A stretch of DNA of 64,000 bases from DASUTB01 sp036374835. GTDB lineage: Bacteria > Actinomycetota > Actinomycetes > Jiangellales > Jiangellaceae. Of the stretch, positions 24,878 through 33,433 are shown one piece after another. Every line of letters begins with the position of its first letter. Positions within the stretch are counted from its first letter, which is position 1. The stretch is from NCBI GenBank assembly GCA_036374835.1, contig DASUTB010000055.1, positions 1 to 64,000 of the forward strand, in the 5' to 3' direction. Both the position numbers and the translations under genes were made by a program. The notes under the pieces were generated by a model that was given only the letters and a program-made list of their open reading frames with translations, had not been told where the DNA came from and ran no database searches.

Positions 24878-26952
24878 GGTATCTCCGCCCACAGCCGGGT
24901 TCCTTGCCCCGGCGCACTATCCACGGTGAGCGTCCCCCCGAGCGCAGCGACCCGGTCGGTAAGCCCGCTCAGCCCTGATCCCGGTCCGGGGGCTGCGCCA
25001 CCGGCGCCGTCGTCGGTTACCTCCACGTGGACCGTCGTCGGGGTCCGGTGCACGGCGATGTCGGCACGAGTCGCGCCGGCATGCTTGGCCACGTTCGTGA
25101 GTGCTTCGGCGGCCAGGTAGTAGACGGTGACTTCGACCGGCGCGGGCAGCCGTTTCACTACGTCGCAGCTCGCCACGGTGGGAACCGATGATCGTTCGGC
25201 CAGCGATTCGATCGCAGCCTCCAGACCGCCCTCGCTGAGGATCGCTGGATGAATACCTCGTGCCAACCGGCGCAGCTCGGCGAGTGCGGCTACGGACTCG
25301 GCCGCTGCCTCGTCCAGTGCTGCCTGCGACCCGTGCCGGCTCACCATGGCAAGCGCCATCGAGAGGGACACGAGCCGCTGCTGCACGCCGTCGTGGATAT
25401 CCCGCTCGAGTCGACGTCGCTCTTCGTATTGGGCGGCGACGATCCGCTGTCTGGACGACTTGAGGTCCTCGACCAACCGTATGTTGTCGAAGGCCGCTCC
25501 AACCTGTGCTGCCATGTCGGCGAGCAGCCGCGTCTCACCGGGACCGAGGCCGTGCCCCGGCGGCATCGTCACGGTGAGCGCACCGACCAGCTTGCCTTGG
25601 TGCCGGACCTCTTCCAGCCGGCTCTGCGGATCCTGATGTTGTACGCAACCATCAGCGTCGAGCGGACTCGTGGCGGCAGGCTGGTGGTCGGCCGGCCAGC
25701 AGGCCGACCGAACCAACTGCCGATCCATCCGTAGCCACACCTCCACACGGGCGGCACCGGTGCCTTGGGCGAGGGTCTTGGCCAGCAGTGGCAGTAGATC
25801 GCCGGCCGCGTACGCGTCACCCATGCGCCTACCGATCGTGGCCAGGACCTCATACGGTGCGGCGCGGCGGCCGTAGACGAGCCGCTGCGCGAATCGCTGG
25901 ACCTGCAAACGTACTGGGTGAAATGCGACGGCGATCAGGGCCGTAGCCACCATCGCCACGGCGAGGCTGACGTCGTCGGACCCTCCGATCAGCGTTCCAG
26001 CCAGCGCCACGACAGCCACGTAGCCGCCGGTGACGAGTGCGACGAGCGCTCCTACGACGATCGTGCGGGAGGTCACCGCGTCGATGTCGTAGAGCTGGTG
26101 CTTGAAGATCGCGACGAACACTGCCAGCGGCAGCGCGGCCAAGGCCAGCGGGAACATCAGCTCGCCCAAAGTGGTGAACGGTTCGCCGACGCTTGAGGCG
26201 ACGGTCACCGCGATCCAGGTGGCCGCCACGATCAGCGCAGCGTAGGTGAACCACTTCAGTTGCTCTCGCGCAACACCGGACGATCGGCGTAGCCGTGTGA
26301 CGAGTCCCAGCACCGAGCCGAGCACGGCCACTACGAACAGACTCCAGCCGAGGCCCGGGTCGATTCGGCCGACCAGTTCGATGCCGGCCGGATTTGTCAC
26401 TGTGTCGATCTCAGAGTTGATCGGGCCGGGTTCGGTGCCCCAGGTGACCGTCCAGACCAAGAGGGCCGCACCGGCGAACCAGGCGAACGGACGCCAGCCA
26501 GGCGTTGGCAACCGTCCGTCGGGAAACAGCAGGAACAAGAAGGTGAACGCCAGTCCGAACGCGATCATCGGCAGCCACAATGATGCGACGGCGGCGGCCT
26601 CGGCCAATGGCAGCGGCGCGGGTCGTCCCACCAACCCGTACGCGGCGTAGTACGCCGCCAGCAGCCAAGCCTGCGCTGCGAACCCGGCGACCAGCAGGAT
26701 AAGCCCCACCCGGTTGCCCGGCCGGCGACGCAGGACGAGGGCACCCACGGCCGACCAACCGAACAGGCCGAACGCCGCGACGGCGTCCACTGCTCGCCGA
26801 TTTCCCAGCGGCTGTGTCGGATCCCGCCAAGTGAGCAGCAGAACGGTAGTGCCGACCAGCAGCGCGACGGCAAGGGCCGGGACGAGCCACTTCGCCGCTG
26901 CGACCAATGTGGCTCGTCCACGTATGCCGGTGTGGGCGTTCGCCGCCGGCAT
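24862..26952 (-). CDS. Membrane sensor histidine kinase, NarL-partner (HisKA_3) type
   Basis: About 696 residues. The N-terminal half carries some nine or ten membrane helices (from ATLVAAAKWLVPALAVALLV on). A GAF-like segment follows, then YEERRRLERDIHDGVQQRL with the phospho-accepting His, and an HATPase end (LAAEALTNVAKHAG, VEVTDDGAGG, GSGLSGLTDRVAALGG). ATG 26952 has GGTGGGAAG upstream; open frame continues to 27069, so the start is uncertain. With no large extracellular loop, it probably senses the membrane or a lipophilic signal (inference). Confidence 0.87.
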   Translation of the reverse strand: MPAANAHTGIRGRATLVAAAKWLVPALAVALLVGTTVLLLTWRDPTQPLGNRRAVDAVAAFGLFGWSAVGALVLRRRPGNRVGLILLVAGFAAQAWLLAAYYAAYGLVGRPAPLPLAEAAAVASLWLPMIAFGLAFTFLFLLFPDGRLPTPGWRPFAWFAGAALLVWTVTWGTEPGPINSEIDTVTNPAGIELVGRIDPGLGWSLFVVAVLGSVLGLVTRLRRSSGVAREQLKWFTYAALIVAATWIAVTVASSVGEPFTTLGELMFPLALAALPLAVFVAIFKHQLYDIDAVTSRTIVVGALVALVTGGYVAVVALAGTLIGGSDDVSLAVAMVATALIAVAFHPVRLQVQRFAQRLVYGRRAAPYEVLATIGRRMGDAYAAGDLLPLLAKTLAQGTGAARVEVWLRMDRQLVRSACWPADHQPAATSPLDADGCVQHQDPQSRLEEVRHQGKLVGALTVTMPPGHGLGPGETRLLADMAAQVGAAFDNIRLVEDLKSSRQRIVAAQYEERRRLERDIHDGVQQRLVSLSMALAMVSRHGSQAALDEAAAESVAALAELRRLARGIHPAILSEGGLEAAIESLAERSSVPTVASCDVVKRLPAPVEVTVYYLAAEALTNVAKHAGATRADIAVHRTPTTVHVEVTDDGAGGAAPGPGSGLSGLTDRVAALGGTLTVDSAPGQGTRLWAEIPCESS

Positions 26953-27113
26953 CGCGCTTCCCACCGTTCCAGTGTTCCACCAGCGCACGGCCATCTGATC
27001 AGGGCAGACCCTGAACTGTGGATCCGGGTCCGCACTGACGACACCAGGCCGGCGGCTACCTAGCGTCACAACCAGCCGGGCAATCGAGTTCCGGCCTCAC
27101 CGAGGAGGTAGTG

Positions 27114-27740
27114 ATGCGTGACCGTCTCACCGCGAAGGAGCCAGGCAAGCCACAGCTCGACAAGATCCCGATCGGTTCCTGGATCGTGGCCAACGCGCTC
27201 GGTCTAGGCCTCGCCTTCGGGTTGTTCGGTTTGGTGGGTGGCGTCATCGAAGCGCTGGGCGCCGACCATGACAGTGCGGCCCGCAATGTGCCTGCGATCC
27301 TCGCGATGGCGGCCGGCGGCGTCGTGTTCGCGACGTTGCGGCGAAGAGCACTGCACGATCAAGACGACGGCTCCGCGTGGCGCCTGGTGCTGGTCGGGCT
27401 CAGCGTGCCGGCCGGGTTCCTCGCGGGGCTCGGCGTCGCACCGTTCGACTGGATGGGTGCGTTGCTCGTGGGCGGCACCGTGGGCGCCGTGGTTCAGCTG
27501 GGTTCGTACCGGCCAGTCAATGCGCGAGGAGTGCTGGCCAGCGCCGCTTGTTGGCTGGCCGCGGGACTCATCTTCACGGCGAGCGCTGTGCTCGTGATCG
27601 ACGTGCTTCTCGTCGGAGTGCTCGGCCTCAGCGGGGACGGCGCCGCGAGCTTCGCGCTCATCGTTACCTTGCTCGGCATGGTTGGCGGCGCGGCGGGCTC
27701 CGTCATCGAGGCAAGCACCGTTAGCCGCCGCAACGACTGA
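27114..27740 (+). CDS. Six-helix membrane protein of unknown function
   Basis: 208-residue protein with six hydrophobic segments between about residues 21 and 200 and short loops. ATG 27114 is chosen over GTG 27111 because GAGGAGG then sits 5 bases upstream. Divergent from the histidine kinase, it may be a regulon member (inference). No family motif recognised. Confidence 0.72.
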   Translation: MRDRLTAKEPGKPQLDKIPIGSWIVANALGLGLAFGLFGLVGGVIEALGADHDSAARNVPAILAMAAGGVVFATLRRRALHDQDDGSAWRLVLVGLSVPAGFLAGLGVAPFDWMGALLVGGTVGAVVQLGSYRPVNARGVLASAACWLAAGLIFTASAVLVIDVLLVGVLGLSGDGAASFALIVTLLGMVGGAAGSVIEASTVSRRND

Positions 27741-27748
27741 GCACCTAG

Positions 27749-27823
27749 TCATTGATCTACGAGATCGCGGACAAGACGGTCACCATTGCGGTGATCCACC
27801 TGGGTCGCGCCGGCGCGCCGTGA
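27749..27823 (+). pseudogene. RelE/ParE-type toxin C-terminal remnant
   Basis: The frame translates to SLIYEIADKTVTIAVIHLG followed by RAGAP and a stop. This matches the last beta strands of RelE-family toxins (typically ..YRVIYEI..VLVVLVVRVGHR). The frame is closed by TAG just upstream (27746-27748), no start codon precedes it and the conserved HR tail is lost, so it is a dead fragment. It marks an old toxin-antitoxin insertion between the membrane protein and manA. Confidence 0.6.
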
Positions 27824-27955
27824 GCTAGACCGGCTGAAGTGTTCGGTTCGCTTTGCGCGATCTGTCGGCCAATCGCATGAAAGCCCAGATGGATGGGTTA
27901 CGAGACACGGGGAGCACACGATGGTCCGGCTTGACACGCCGTAGGATGTGGCGGC

Positions 27956-29122
27956 GTGCCGATGATTCTGGACATGCCCGTGCGGGCCTACCCGTGGGGA
28001 TCGACGACACTCATCCCGCGGATGCGTGGCGTCCCGCCGACCGGCGAGCCGCAGGCCGAACTGTGGGCGGGCGCGCATCCGGACGCCCCGGCGACCGTGG
28101 CGGTTGAAGGTCGTCGGCGCAGCCTGGCCGATGTCATCGCCGACGACCCGGACCGGATGCTCGGCGCGTCGGTGGCTGAGCGGTTCGGTGGGCAGCTGCC
28201 GTATCTGCTCAAGGTGCTGGCGATCGAACGTCCGCTGTCCATCCAGGTTCATCCGAGCACGTCCGAGGCCGAGGAGGGCTACGCGCGCGAGGATGCGGAC
28301 GGCGTCCCGCTCGATGCGCCGGAGCGCAACTACCGGGACCGGTCGGCCAAGCCTGAGATGCTGGTGGCGCTAAGCGACGTCCGCGCGCTGGTCGGGTTCC
28401 GTCCCCCGACCGAAGCCGCCGAGACTATCGCCGGGCTTGGCGCCGACGGTATTGCGGATGCCGTCGAGGCGCTGCGCACCGGTGGCGAGGTCGCGCTGGA
28501 GGCGGTCGTCCGGCACTGGCTGCGGTTGCCTGATGCGGAGGTAGCCGAGCTGGCGGCTGAGGTGACCAAGGCCGCCGTCGGGGCGGACGGTGAGCCGGCT
28601 GCGCTCGTCGGCGAGCTCGGCCGGCGGTATCCCGGCGACCGCGGAATCCTGCTCGCGCTGCTGCTCAACGACATCCGGCTCGCGCCCGGCGAAGCGGTGT
28701 TTCTCGGGCCCGGCGTGCCGCATGCGTACCTGTCCGGTCTGGCTGTCGAGGCGCAGGCGAGCTCGAACAACACGCTACGTGCCGGTTTGACGAGCAAACA
28801 CGTCGACGCCGGCGAGGTGCTGCGCCTGCTGCGGTACGGTTCGGCGCCCGGCAAGATCGGCGGGACGGCACATCGCGAGCGGGTGGTTCGTTACGACCCC
28901 GGTGCCGCCGAGTTCGTGCTCGACCGGGTGGCGCTCGGCGACCCGGTACCGAGTGACCTGCGTGGTCCGCGCATCGTGCTGTGTACCGACGGTGCTGCGG
29001 CCGTCACCGCAGGCGAGACCGTCCAGCTGCCGTCCGGTGGCGCCGCGTTCTGCTCGGACGCGGCCGGAGCGTTGACGATCGCCGGCCACGGCACTGCGTT
29101 CGTCGTCGCGCCCGCACAGTAG
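27956..29122 (+). CDS. manA: Mannose-6-phosphate isomerase, class I
   Basis: 388-residue type I phosphomannose isomerase (fructose-6-phosphate to mannose-6-phosphate). Zinc ligands are visible: Gln and His in SIQVHPS, Glu in AKPEMLVAL and His in GPGVPHAYLSG. The segment before KPE reads NYRDRSAKPE where many homologues have HKPE, a small departure outside the ligands themselves. GTG 27956 or ATG 27962 may be the start (MPMILDMPVRAYPWGST). It completes the mannose route with pmmA and manB in this window. It lies about 9 kb from tobH, its direct neighbour in mycobacteria. Confidence 0.92.
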   Translation: MPMILDMPVRAYPWGSTTLIPRMRGVPPTGEPQAELWAGAHPDAPATVAVEGRRRSLADVIADDPDRMLGASVAERFGGQLPYLLKVLAIERPLSIQVHPSTSEAEEGYAREDADGVPLDAPERNYRDRSAKPEMLVALSDVRALVGFRPPTEAAETIAGLGADGIADAVEALRTGGEVALEAVVRHWLRLPDAEVAELAAEVTKAAVGADGEPAALVGELGRRYPGDRGILLALLLNDIRLAPGEAVFLGPGVPHAYLSGLAVEAQASSNNTLRAGLTSKHVDAGEVLRLLRYGSAPGKIGGTAHRERVVRYDPGAAEFVLDRVALGDPVPSDLRGPRIVLCTDGAAAVTAGETVQLPSGGAAFCSDAAGALTIAGHGTAFVVAPAQ

Positions 29123-29130
29123 CCGATGGT

Positions 29131-29976
29131 TCACGAGTCGGTGTACTTCGCCGGGCGCGTGAGGAAGGCGACCATCTCGTTGGCAATGGTCTCCGGCTCG
29201 AGCGCTACGCCGAAGTGGCCGGCGCCGGCGATTTCGCGGCTTTGTGCGTTGGCGACGTGGTCGGTGATGTGACGAACGCCGGCGGTGAACCACGTGTGCA
29301 GTCTGGTCCGTGACCCGCTCAGCACCAGGACCGGTGCGGTGATCTTGCCGAGCAGGGCCGCGTCGGTTGGGCTAGGGCCGTCATGCTCGATGCTCTGCTC
29401 CATTTCCTGGAGTTCGGTCGCGATGAAGCGTCCGGCGTCCTTCCAGTAGTCCATGGCGGACAGGGTGGCGAGCTCGTCGTCATTGGCCACCACTTCGGCG
29501 AATTCTCGTGCCGCGTCGGACAGCCTGCCCTCGTCCACGGTCTGGCTGATGCGTGGAAGGGCGTTCTCGATGCGTGCGGCGACGTCGTCTGTGACCACGT
29601 CGAAGACGGTCGGCTCATAGACCGCGACCGCGGACACCGCGTCGGAGCGGGCCGCCCCGGCGAGTGCCAGCGCGGCGCCGTCGGATTCTCCGATCACGCT
29701 CACCGGCTCGCTGATGCTGTCCAAGAACGCGATGGTGTCTTCGAGCAGACGCTCAGGCGAGAGGTCGGTGGATGGGTCGCTCAGGCCCCGGTCACGCCGG
29801 TTCATGAGGTAGCAAGTGAACTGATCTTCCAGGAACGGGAGCATCTCGCGCCAGCAGAAGTCGCCGTCCTCGAGTCCACCGTGCAGGAGTACGAGAGGCG
29901 GGCCCTGTCCTTGCACGGTGCCGGCGATCCCGGTGCCGTCGTCGGAGGTCGTCCGGTGGATGCGGTGGCCGGTCAT
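29131..29976 (-). CDS. Alpha/beta hydrolase
   Basis: 281-residue alpha/beta-hydrolase. The oxyanion region is PPLVLLHGGLEDG, the nucleophile elbow is VIGESDGAALAL (Ser), an Asp lies in the VLVLSGSRTRLH region and the catalytic His is in IAGAGHFGVALEPE. ATG 29976 has GGAGG 8 bases upstream. Divergent from a TetR gene with near-perfect operators between them, it is probably induced by the TetR ligand. The substrate is unknown. Confidence 0.88.
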   Translation of the reverse strand: MTGHRIHRTTSDDGTGIAGTVQGQGPPLVLLHGGLEDGDFCWREMLPFLEDQFTCYLMNRRDRGLSDPSTDLSPERLLEDTIAFLDSISEPVSVIGESDGAALALAGAARSDAVSAVAVYEPTVFDVVTDDVAARIENALPRISQTVDEGRLSDAAREFAEVVANDDELATLSAMDYWKDAGRFIATELQEMEQSIEHDGPSPTDAALLGKITAPVLVLSGSRTRLHTWFTAGVRHITDHVANAQSREIAGAGHFGVALEPETIANEMVAFLTRPAKYTDS

Positions 29977-30002
29977 TGTCGGCACCTCCAGTGAGAGAGA
30001 GT

Positions 30003-30043
30003 GTACGAACGTACTAATTAGTACGACCGTCAAAGTTAGTACG
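30003..30043. promoter_or_regulatory. TetR operator cluster between hydrolase and regulator
   Basis: A perfect 16-bp palindrome CGTACTAATTAGTACG (30010-30025), overlapped on the left by GTACG-aa-CGTAC (30003-30014) and followed by a half site TTAGTACG (30036-30043). It would cover both promoters. Confidence 0.8.
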
Positions 30044-30066
30044 CTCGTGCTACCGTGTCAACGGCT

Positions 30067-30702
30067 ATGACGGATCACATGAGCGATGCGCCGGTCCGGC
30101 GCTCCGACGGTGAGCGGTCGCACGTTGCGATCCTCGAGGCGGCCATGCGGCTCGCGTCGGTCGAGGGATTGGGCAGTCTCACGTTCGGACGGCTGGCCGG
30201 CGAGCTCGGTCTCACCAAGAGCGGGGTCGCAGCGCACTTCGACTCGCGGCAGCATCTTCAGGAGGAGACGATCGCTGCGGCGCAGCGCATCTTCGACCGC
30301 GAGGTACTAGAGCCTGGCCTGGCCGCACAAGAGGGCATCGGCCAGCTCGAAGGGGTCTGCGAGGCGTACCTCTCGTACTTGGAGCGTGGCGTGTTCGCCG
30401 GCGGCTGCTTCTTCGCCCAACTACTTGCCGAGTTCGACGCTCCATCCGGTCCCATCCACGACGCGGTGGCGGACGGTCAGCGGGGCTGGCTGGGCATGCT
30501 TGAAGGGCTCGCCGAGACCGCACGGCAACGTGGCGAGATCGATACTGCAGTAGAGCCCGCACAGCTCGCATTTGAGCTCTACGCACCCCTTGAGCTGGCG
30601 AACTACCTGTCCATGCTCTATCGCGACCCCTCGATCATCGAGCGAGGACGTGCCGCCGTACGAGACACGATCGGTCGAGCAGGGCATGCTGACCACGGTT
30701 GA
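30067..30702 (+). CDS. TetR/AcrR family regulator
   Basis: About 211 residues. N-terminal helix-turn-helix: AILEAAMRLASVEGLGSLTF then LAGELGLTKSGVAAHFDSRQ, as in YxDR-type TetR regulators. The C-terminal half (LEGVCEAYLSYLERGVFAGG..) looks like the TetR_C domain of the SCO-type group. ATG 30067 is used; GTG 30055 adds four residues. It probably represses itself and the divergent hydrolase through the palindromes at 30003-30043. Confidence 0.9.
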   Translation: MTDHMSDAPVRRSDGERSHVAILEAAMRLASVEGLGSLTFGRLAGELGLTKSGVAAHFDSRQHLQEETIAAAQRIFDREVLEPGLAAQEGIGQLEGVCEAYLSYLERGVFAGGCFFAQLLAEFDAPSGPIHDAVADGQRGWLGMLEGLAETARQRGEIDTAVEPAQLAFELYAPLELANYLSMLYRDPSIIERGRAAVRDTIGRAGHADHG

Positions 30703-30739
30703 TGTCGCCAAACGATGTTCAGGTAATGCCCTTTGCTGG

Positions 30740-30809
30740 GCGTATCCGAGCGATGCTCGGCTTGCGGTATACGTAAAGCTGGGAAGTAGCAGCGTCACGT
30801 GATCATTCT
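30740..30809 (-). repeat. Stop-proximal dispersed repeat, copy 3
   Basis: On the minus strand it reads AGAATGATCACGTGA, then TTCCCAGCTTTACG, four bases and CCGCAAGCCG. It overlaps the end of the VOC gene: the last two codons (ATG ATC ACG TGA region) and the stop lie inside the repeat. A GAGC-atc-GCTC hairpin follows. Confidence 0.78.
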
Positions 30810-31325
30810 GGGGCGGGAGATGCCGAGGCCGCCGGGGGTTTGGGCGCCGTAGCGCTCGATCTCGCGGTCCAGGTCGAGGCGGCCGATGGTCTTGCGGGCG
30901 TCACGCGCGGCGTCGTCCAGCAGTTCGGCGGGCACGATCCACGCGACCTCGAACTCCAGGCCGTCCGGGTCGCGGGCGTAGAGGCTCTTGGTCGTGCCGT
31001 GGTCGGACGTCCCCACCAGTGCACCGTGCCCGGCGAGCTTGCGTGCGAGATCCTTGAGGTCGGCGAGCGTCTCGACCTCCCACGCGAGGTGGTACAGCCC
31101 GACGGTGGCGCGTCCGGCGGCCGACGGGCCGGCGGCCGAGCCGATCTCGAACAGCCCGAGGTCGTGGTCGTTCGTCGAACCGGGAGCCTGCAGGAACACC
31201 GCGCCGCTGAAACCTTCCGGCGTCATGTCGACCCTCCGGAAGCCCAGTACCTCCGTGTAGAACGCGACGCTGGCCGCGATGTCGCGGACGTACAGCACGG
31301 CGTGGTTCAGCTGGACGATCGCCAT
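30795..31325 (-). CDS. VOC (glyoxalase/bleomycin-resistance fold) protein
   Basis: 176-residue vicinal-oxygen-chelate protein. Metal-ligand candidates are His in AIVQLNHAVLYV, His in VGLYHLAWEV and Glu in PDGLEFEVAW, the arrangement of extradiol dioxygenase-like VOC domains. ATG 31325 has GGAGG 6 bases upstream. The extreme C-terminus (..SRPRMIT) is encoded by the dispersed repeat, so the repeat has set the reading-frame end. Substrate unknown. Confidence 0.87.
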   Translation of the reverse strand: MAIVQLNHAVLYVRDIAASVAFYTEVLGFRRVDMTPEGFSGAVFLQAPGSTNDHDLGLFEIGSAAGPSAAGRATVGLYHLAWEVETLADLKDLARKLAGHGALVGTSDHGTTKSLYARDPDGLEFEVAWIVPAELLDDAARDARKTIGRLDLDREIERYGAQTPGGLGISRPRMIT

Positions 31326-31335
31326 GGCGGACCTC

Positions 31336-32214
31336 CTATGCCGGTGGTGTGAAGTTGCGGCCGGAGGGCTGATTCGACCGCATCGCGGGTGGTGCGCCGG
31401 CATCCGGCTGCTCGGGCGTGCCGTTGTCGGTCGCGGAGGGCTGTTCGTCAGCGCGCAGCGCCGTCCCCTCCGCAGCGATCCGGGCCGACTCTCGCCGTCC
31501 CCGTTCGGCCAGCACTGCCGCGAGATATGCCCAGGCGGGAACGCCGGCCGGTGGTGGGGGAGTCACGACGCGCGACACCTCGGTGGCCAGCTGAGCTCCC
31601 ATCTGGTCGCGCACCTGCGGTGCCAGCTGCTGGCCACGGGCAAGGTAGTTGCGTGCGGCCATGGCGAGCTCGTCCGGAAGTCGGGACAGCTCGAGCGTCG
31701 TGGCCCACTGGGCGAGGTCCGGCGGTACGGCCGGAATAGGTGCGTAGACCGACGGGACCCGTTCGCGGACGACGACCGTTCCGGCCATCCAGTCGCCGAT
31801 GCGTTTGCCACGCTCGTTGAGCAGCGAGGAGATGATCGCGCCAGCACCGGCGGTGGTGAAGAAGTCGGCGAAGAACCCGGCCAGAGCGCGCAGCAGCGCA
31901 TGCCGTAACCGGACCGGACCGCCGTCGTCGCGAACCACGCGAAGGCCGAGCACCAGCTTGCCGACCGAGCGGCCGCGACTGAGCGTCTCGATCATCGTCG
32001 GAACGCCGATGAGGAGCAGCACAACCGCCGCGATTCCGATCGCCGCGGCGGCCGCCGGATCGAGATCGACGACGAGTCCGGTGGCGATCGAAAGAATGAC
32101 CAGGCCGGCGACCGCAAGAATCGCCAGGTCGATGATGATCGCCAGCGCCCGGGACGGGAGCTTGGCCAGCCTCATTTCAAGAGGAACGGCCTCGCCCGTC
32201 ACCAGATCGCTCAT
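31336..32214 (-). CDS. RDD family membrane protein
   Basis: 292-residue RDD protein with signature PLEMRLAKLPSRALAIIIDLA at the N-terminus, RGRSVGKLVLGLRVVRDDGG and ERGKRIGDWMAGTVVVRE. Three helices lie between about residues 20 and 130; the C-terminal part is soluble and Ala/Pro-rich. ATG 32214 is only 19 bases from the divergent SpoIIM start. RDD and SpoIIM-like genes commonly pair in actinobacteria next to DUF58/MoxR genes. Function unknown. Confidence 0.87.
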   Translation of the reverse strand: MSDLVTGEAVPLEMRLAKLPSRALAIIIDLAILAVAGLVILSIATGLVVDLDPAAAAAIGIAAVVLLLIGVPTMIETLSRGRSVGKLVLGLRVVRDDGGPVRLRHALLRALAGFFADFFTTAGAGAIISSLLNERGKRIGDWMAGTVVVRERVPSVYAPIPAVPPDLAQWATTLELSRLPDELAMAARNYLARGQQLAPQVRDQMGAQLATEVSRVVTPPPPAGVPAWAYLAAVLAERGRRESARIAAEGTALRADEQPSATDNGTPEQPDAGAPPAMRSNQPSGRNFTPPA

Positions 32215-32233
32215 GCTGGTTAGTCTGCCATTT

Positions 32234-33229
32234 GTGGACCTGGACGCTTTCATCGCCGCCCATCGCGACGAATGGGACAGGTTGGACGCTCTCAGCAGGC
32301 GTCGTTCGCTGACCGGGGAAGAGGCCGACGAGTTGGTACGGCTCTATCGGCGTGCCTCGACCCACTTGTCCACGATCCGGTCTGCCGCGCCCGATCCGGC
32401 GACGCTGGCGAAGCTGTCGGACCGGGTCTCTCGCGCTCGAACCGCCATCTCGGGCTCGGCCGATCCCGGCTGGGGCGACGTGGTCAGGTTCGTCACCCGG
32501 AGCTTCCCGGCCGAGGTCTACCGCGCCCGGTATTGGTGGATCACCGTCGCGGTGGCGTTTCTCGCCGTCTCGACGGTGCTCGGTTGGTGGGTCGCGGACA
32601 ATCCTGCCGTTCAGGCGGCCGCCGGCGCTCCCGAAGAGATTCGGCAGCTGGTCGAGGAGGACTTCGAGGACTACTACTCGGCGAACCCGGCGGGTTCGTT
32701 CGCCGCCCAGGTGTGGACGAACAATGCCTGGATCGCCGCGGGTGCGCTGATCATGGGCGTCGCCATCATCCCGGTCATATTCATCCTGTGGCAGAACGCC
32801 GTCGGCATCGGCGTGTCCGGCGGCCTGATGGCTGCGCACGGCCGGCTGGACGTCTTCTTCGGGCTGATCACGCCGCACGGACTGCTGGAGCTGACCGCCG
32901 TGTTCGTCGCGGCCGGTGCCGGCCTGAGGGTCGGCTGGGCATGGATCGCGCCCGGGGCGCGGCGCCGTTCGGAGGTGTTGGCCGAACGAGCCCGTGCCGC
33001 CGTGGCGGTCGCGATCGGCCTTGCCGGGGTGCTGCTCGTCTCCGGTGTGGTGGAGGCGTTCGTGACGCCGTCCGGCCTGCCGACGTGGGCGCGGATCGCG
33101 ATCGGAGCCGTGGTGTGGGGCGCCTTCATGGCGTATGTGTGGACCTACGGACGGCGTGCCGCGCTGGCCGGGGAGACCGGCGACGTCGCCGAGGCCGACC
33201 GCGGCGACACCCTCCCCGTCTCCGCCTAA
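32234..33229 (+). CDS. Stage II sporulation protein M-like membrane protein
   Basis: 331-residue SpoIIM-family protein. GTG 32234 gives the typical actinobacterial start VDLDAFIAAHRDEWDRLDAL. A cytoplasmic helical N-terminus (1-95) precedes about six helices; conserved patches include NNAWIAAGALIMGVAIIPV and HGLLELTAVFVAAGAGLRVG. In endospore formers SpoIIM is part of an engulfment complex; actinobacterial relatives have no proven role. There is no room for a separate promoter between it and RDD. Confidence 0.85.
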   Translation: MDLDAFIAAHRDEWDRLDALSRRRSLTGEEADELVRLYRRASTHLSTIRSAAPDPATLAKLSDRVSRARTAISGSADPGWGDVVRFVTRSFPAEVYRARYWWITVAVAFLAVSTVLGWWVADNPAVQAAAGAPEEIRQLVEEDFEDYYSANPAGSFAAQVWTNNAWIAAGALIMGVAIIPVIFILWQNAVGIGVSGGLMAAHGRLDVFFGLITPHGLLELTAVFVAAGAGLRVGWAWIAPGARRRSEVLAERARAAVAVAIGLAGVLLVSGVVEAFVTPSGLPTWARIAIGAVVWGAFMAYVWTYGRRAALAGETGDVAEADRGDTLPVSA

Positions 33230-33300
33230 CGAATGACCATGTTTGGCACGGAATTCCCAGCTTTACGACGCCTGTAAGCCGCACATCGCACGGACAGTCC
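33230..33300 (+). repeat. Stop-proximal dispersed repeat, copy 4
   Basis: Immediately after the SpoIIM-like stop: CGAATGACCATGTTTGG, then ATTCCCAGCTTTACG, four bases and CTGTAAGCCG. The first 32 bases (33230-33261) match the complement of 33891-33922 at 31 positions. Confidence 0.8.
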
Positions 33301-33433
33301 GCGCATCGGCGGACGAGGTCGAGACTCGCATGAGGTCCCGCTCGCGGCGCCGCGCCGCCTGCGGTCAAGTGTTCGGAGAGTCGGCGGCTTTTGGCCGTGG
33401 ACGACTACGACTGGTGAGGCACAATGGCTTTCT

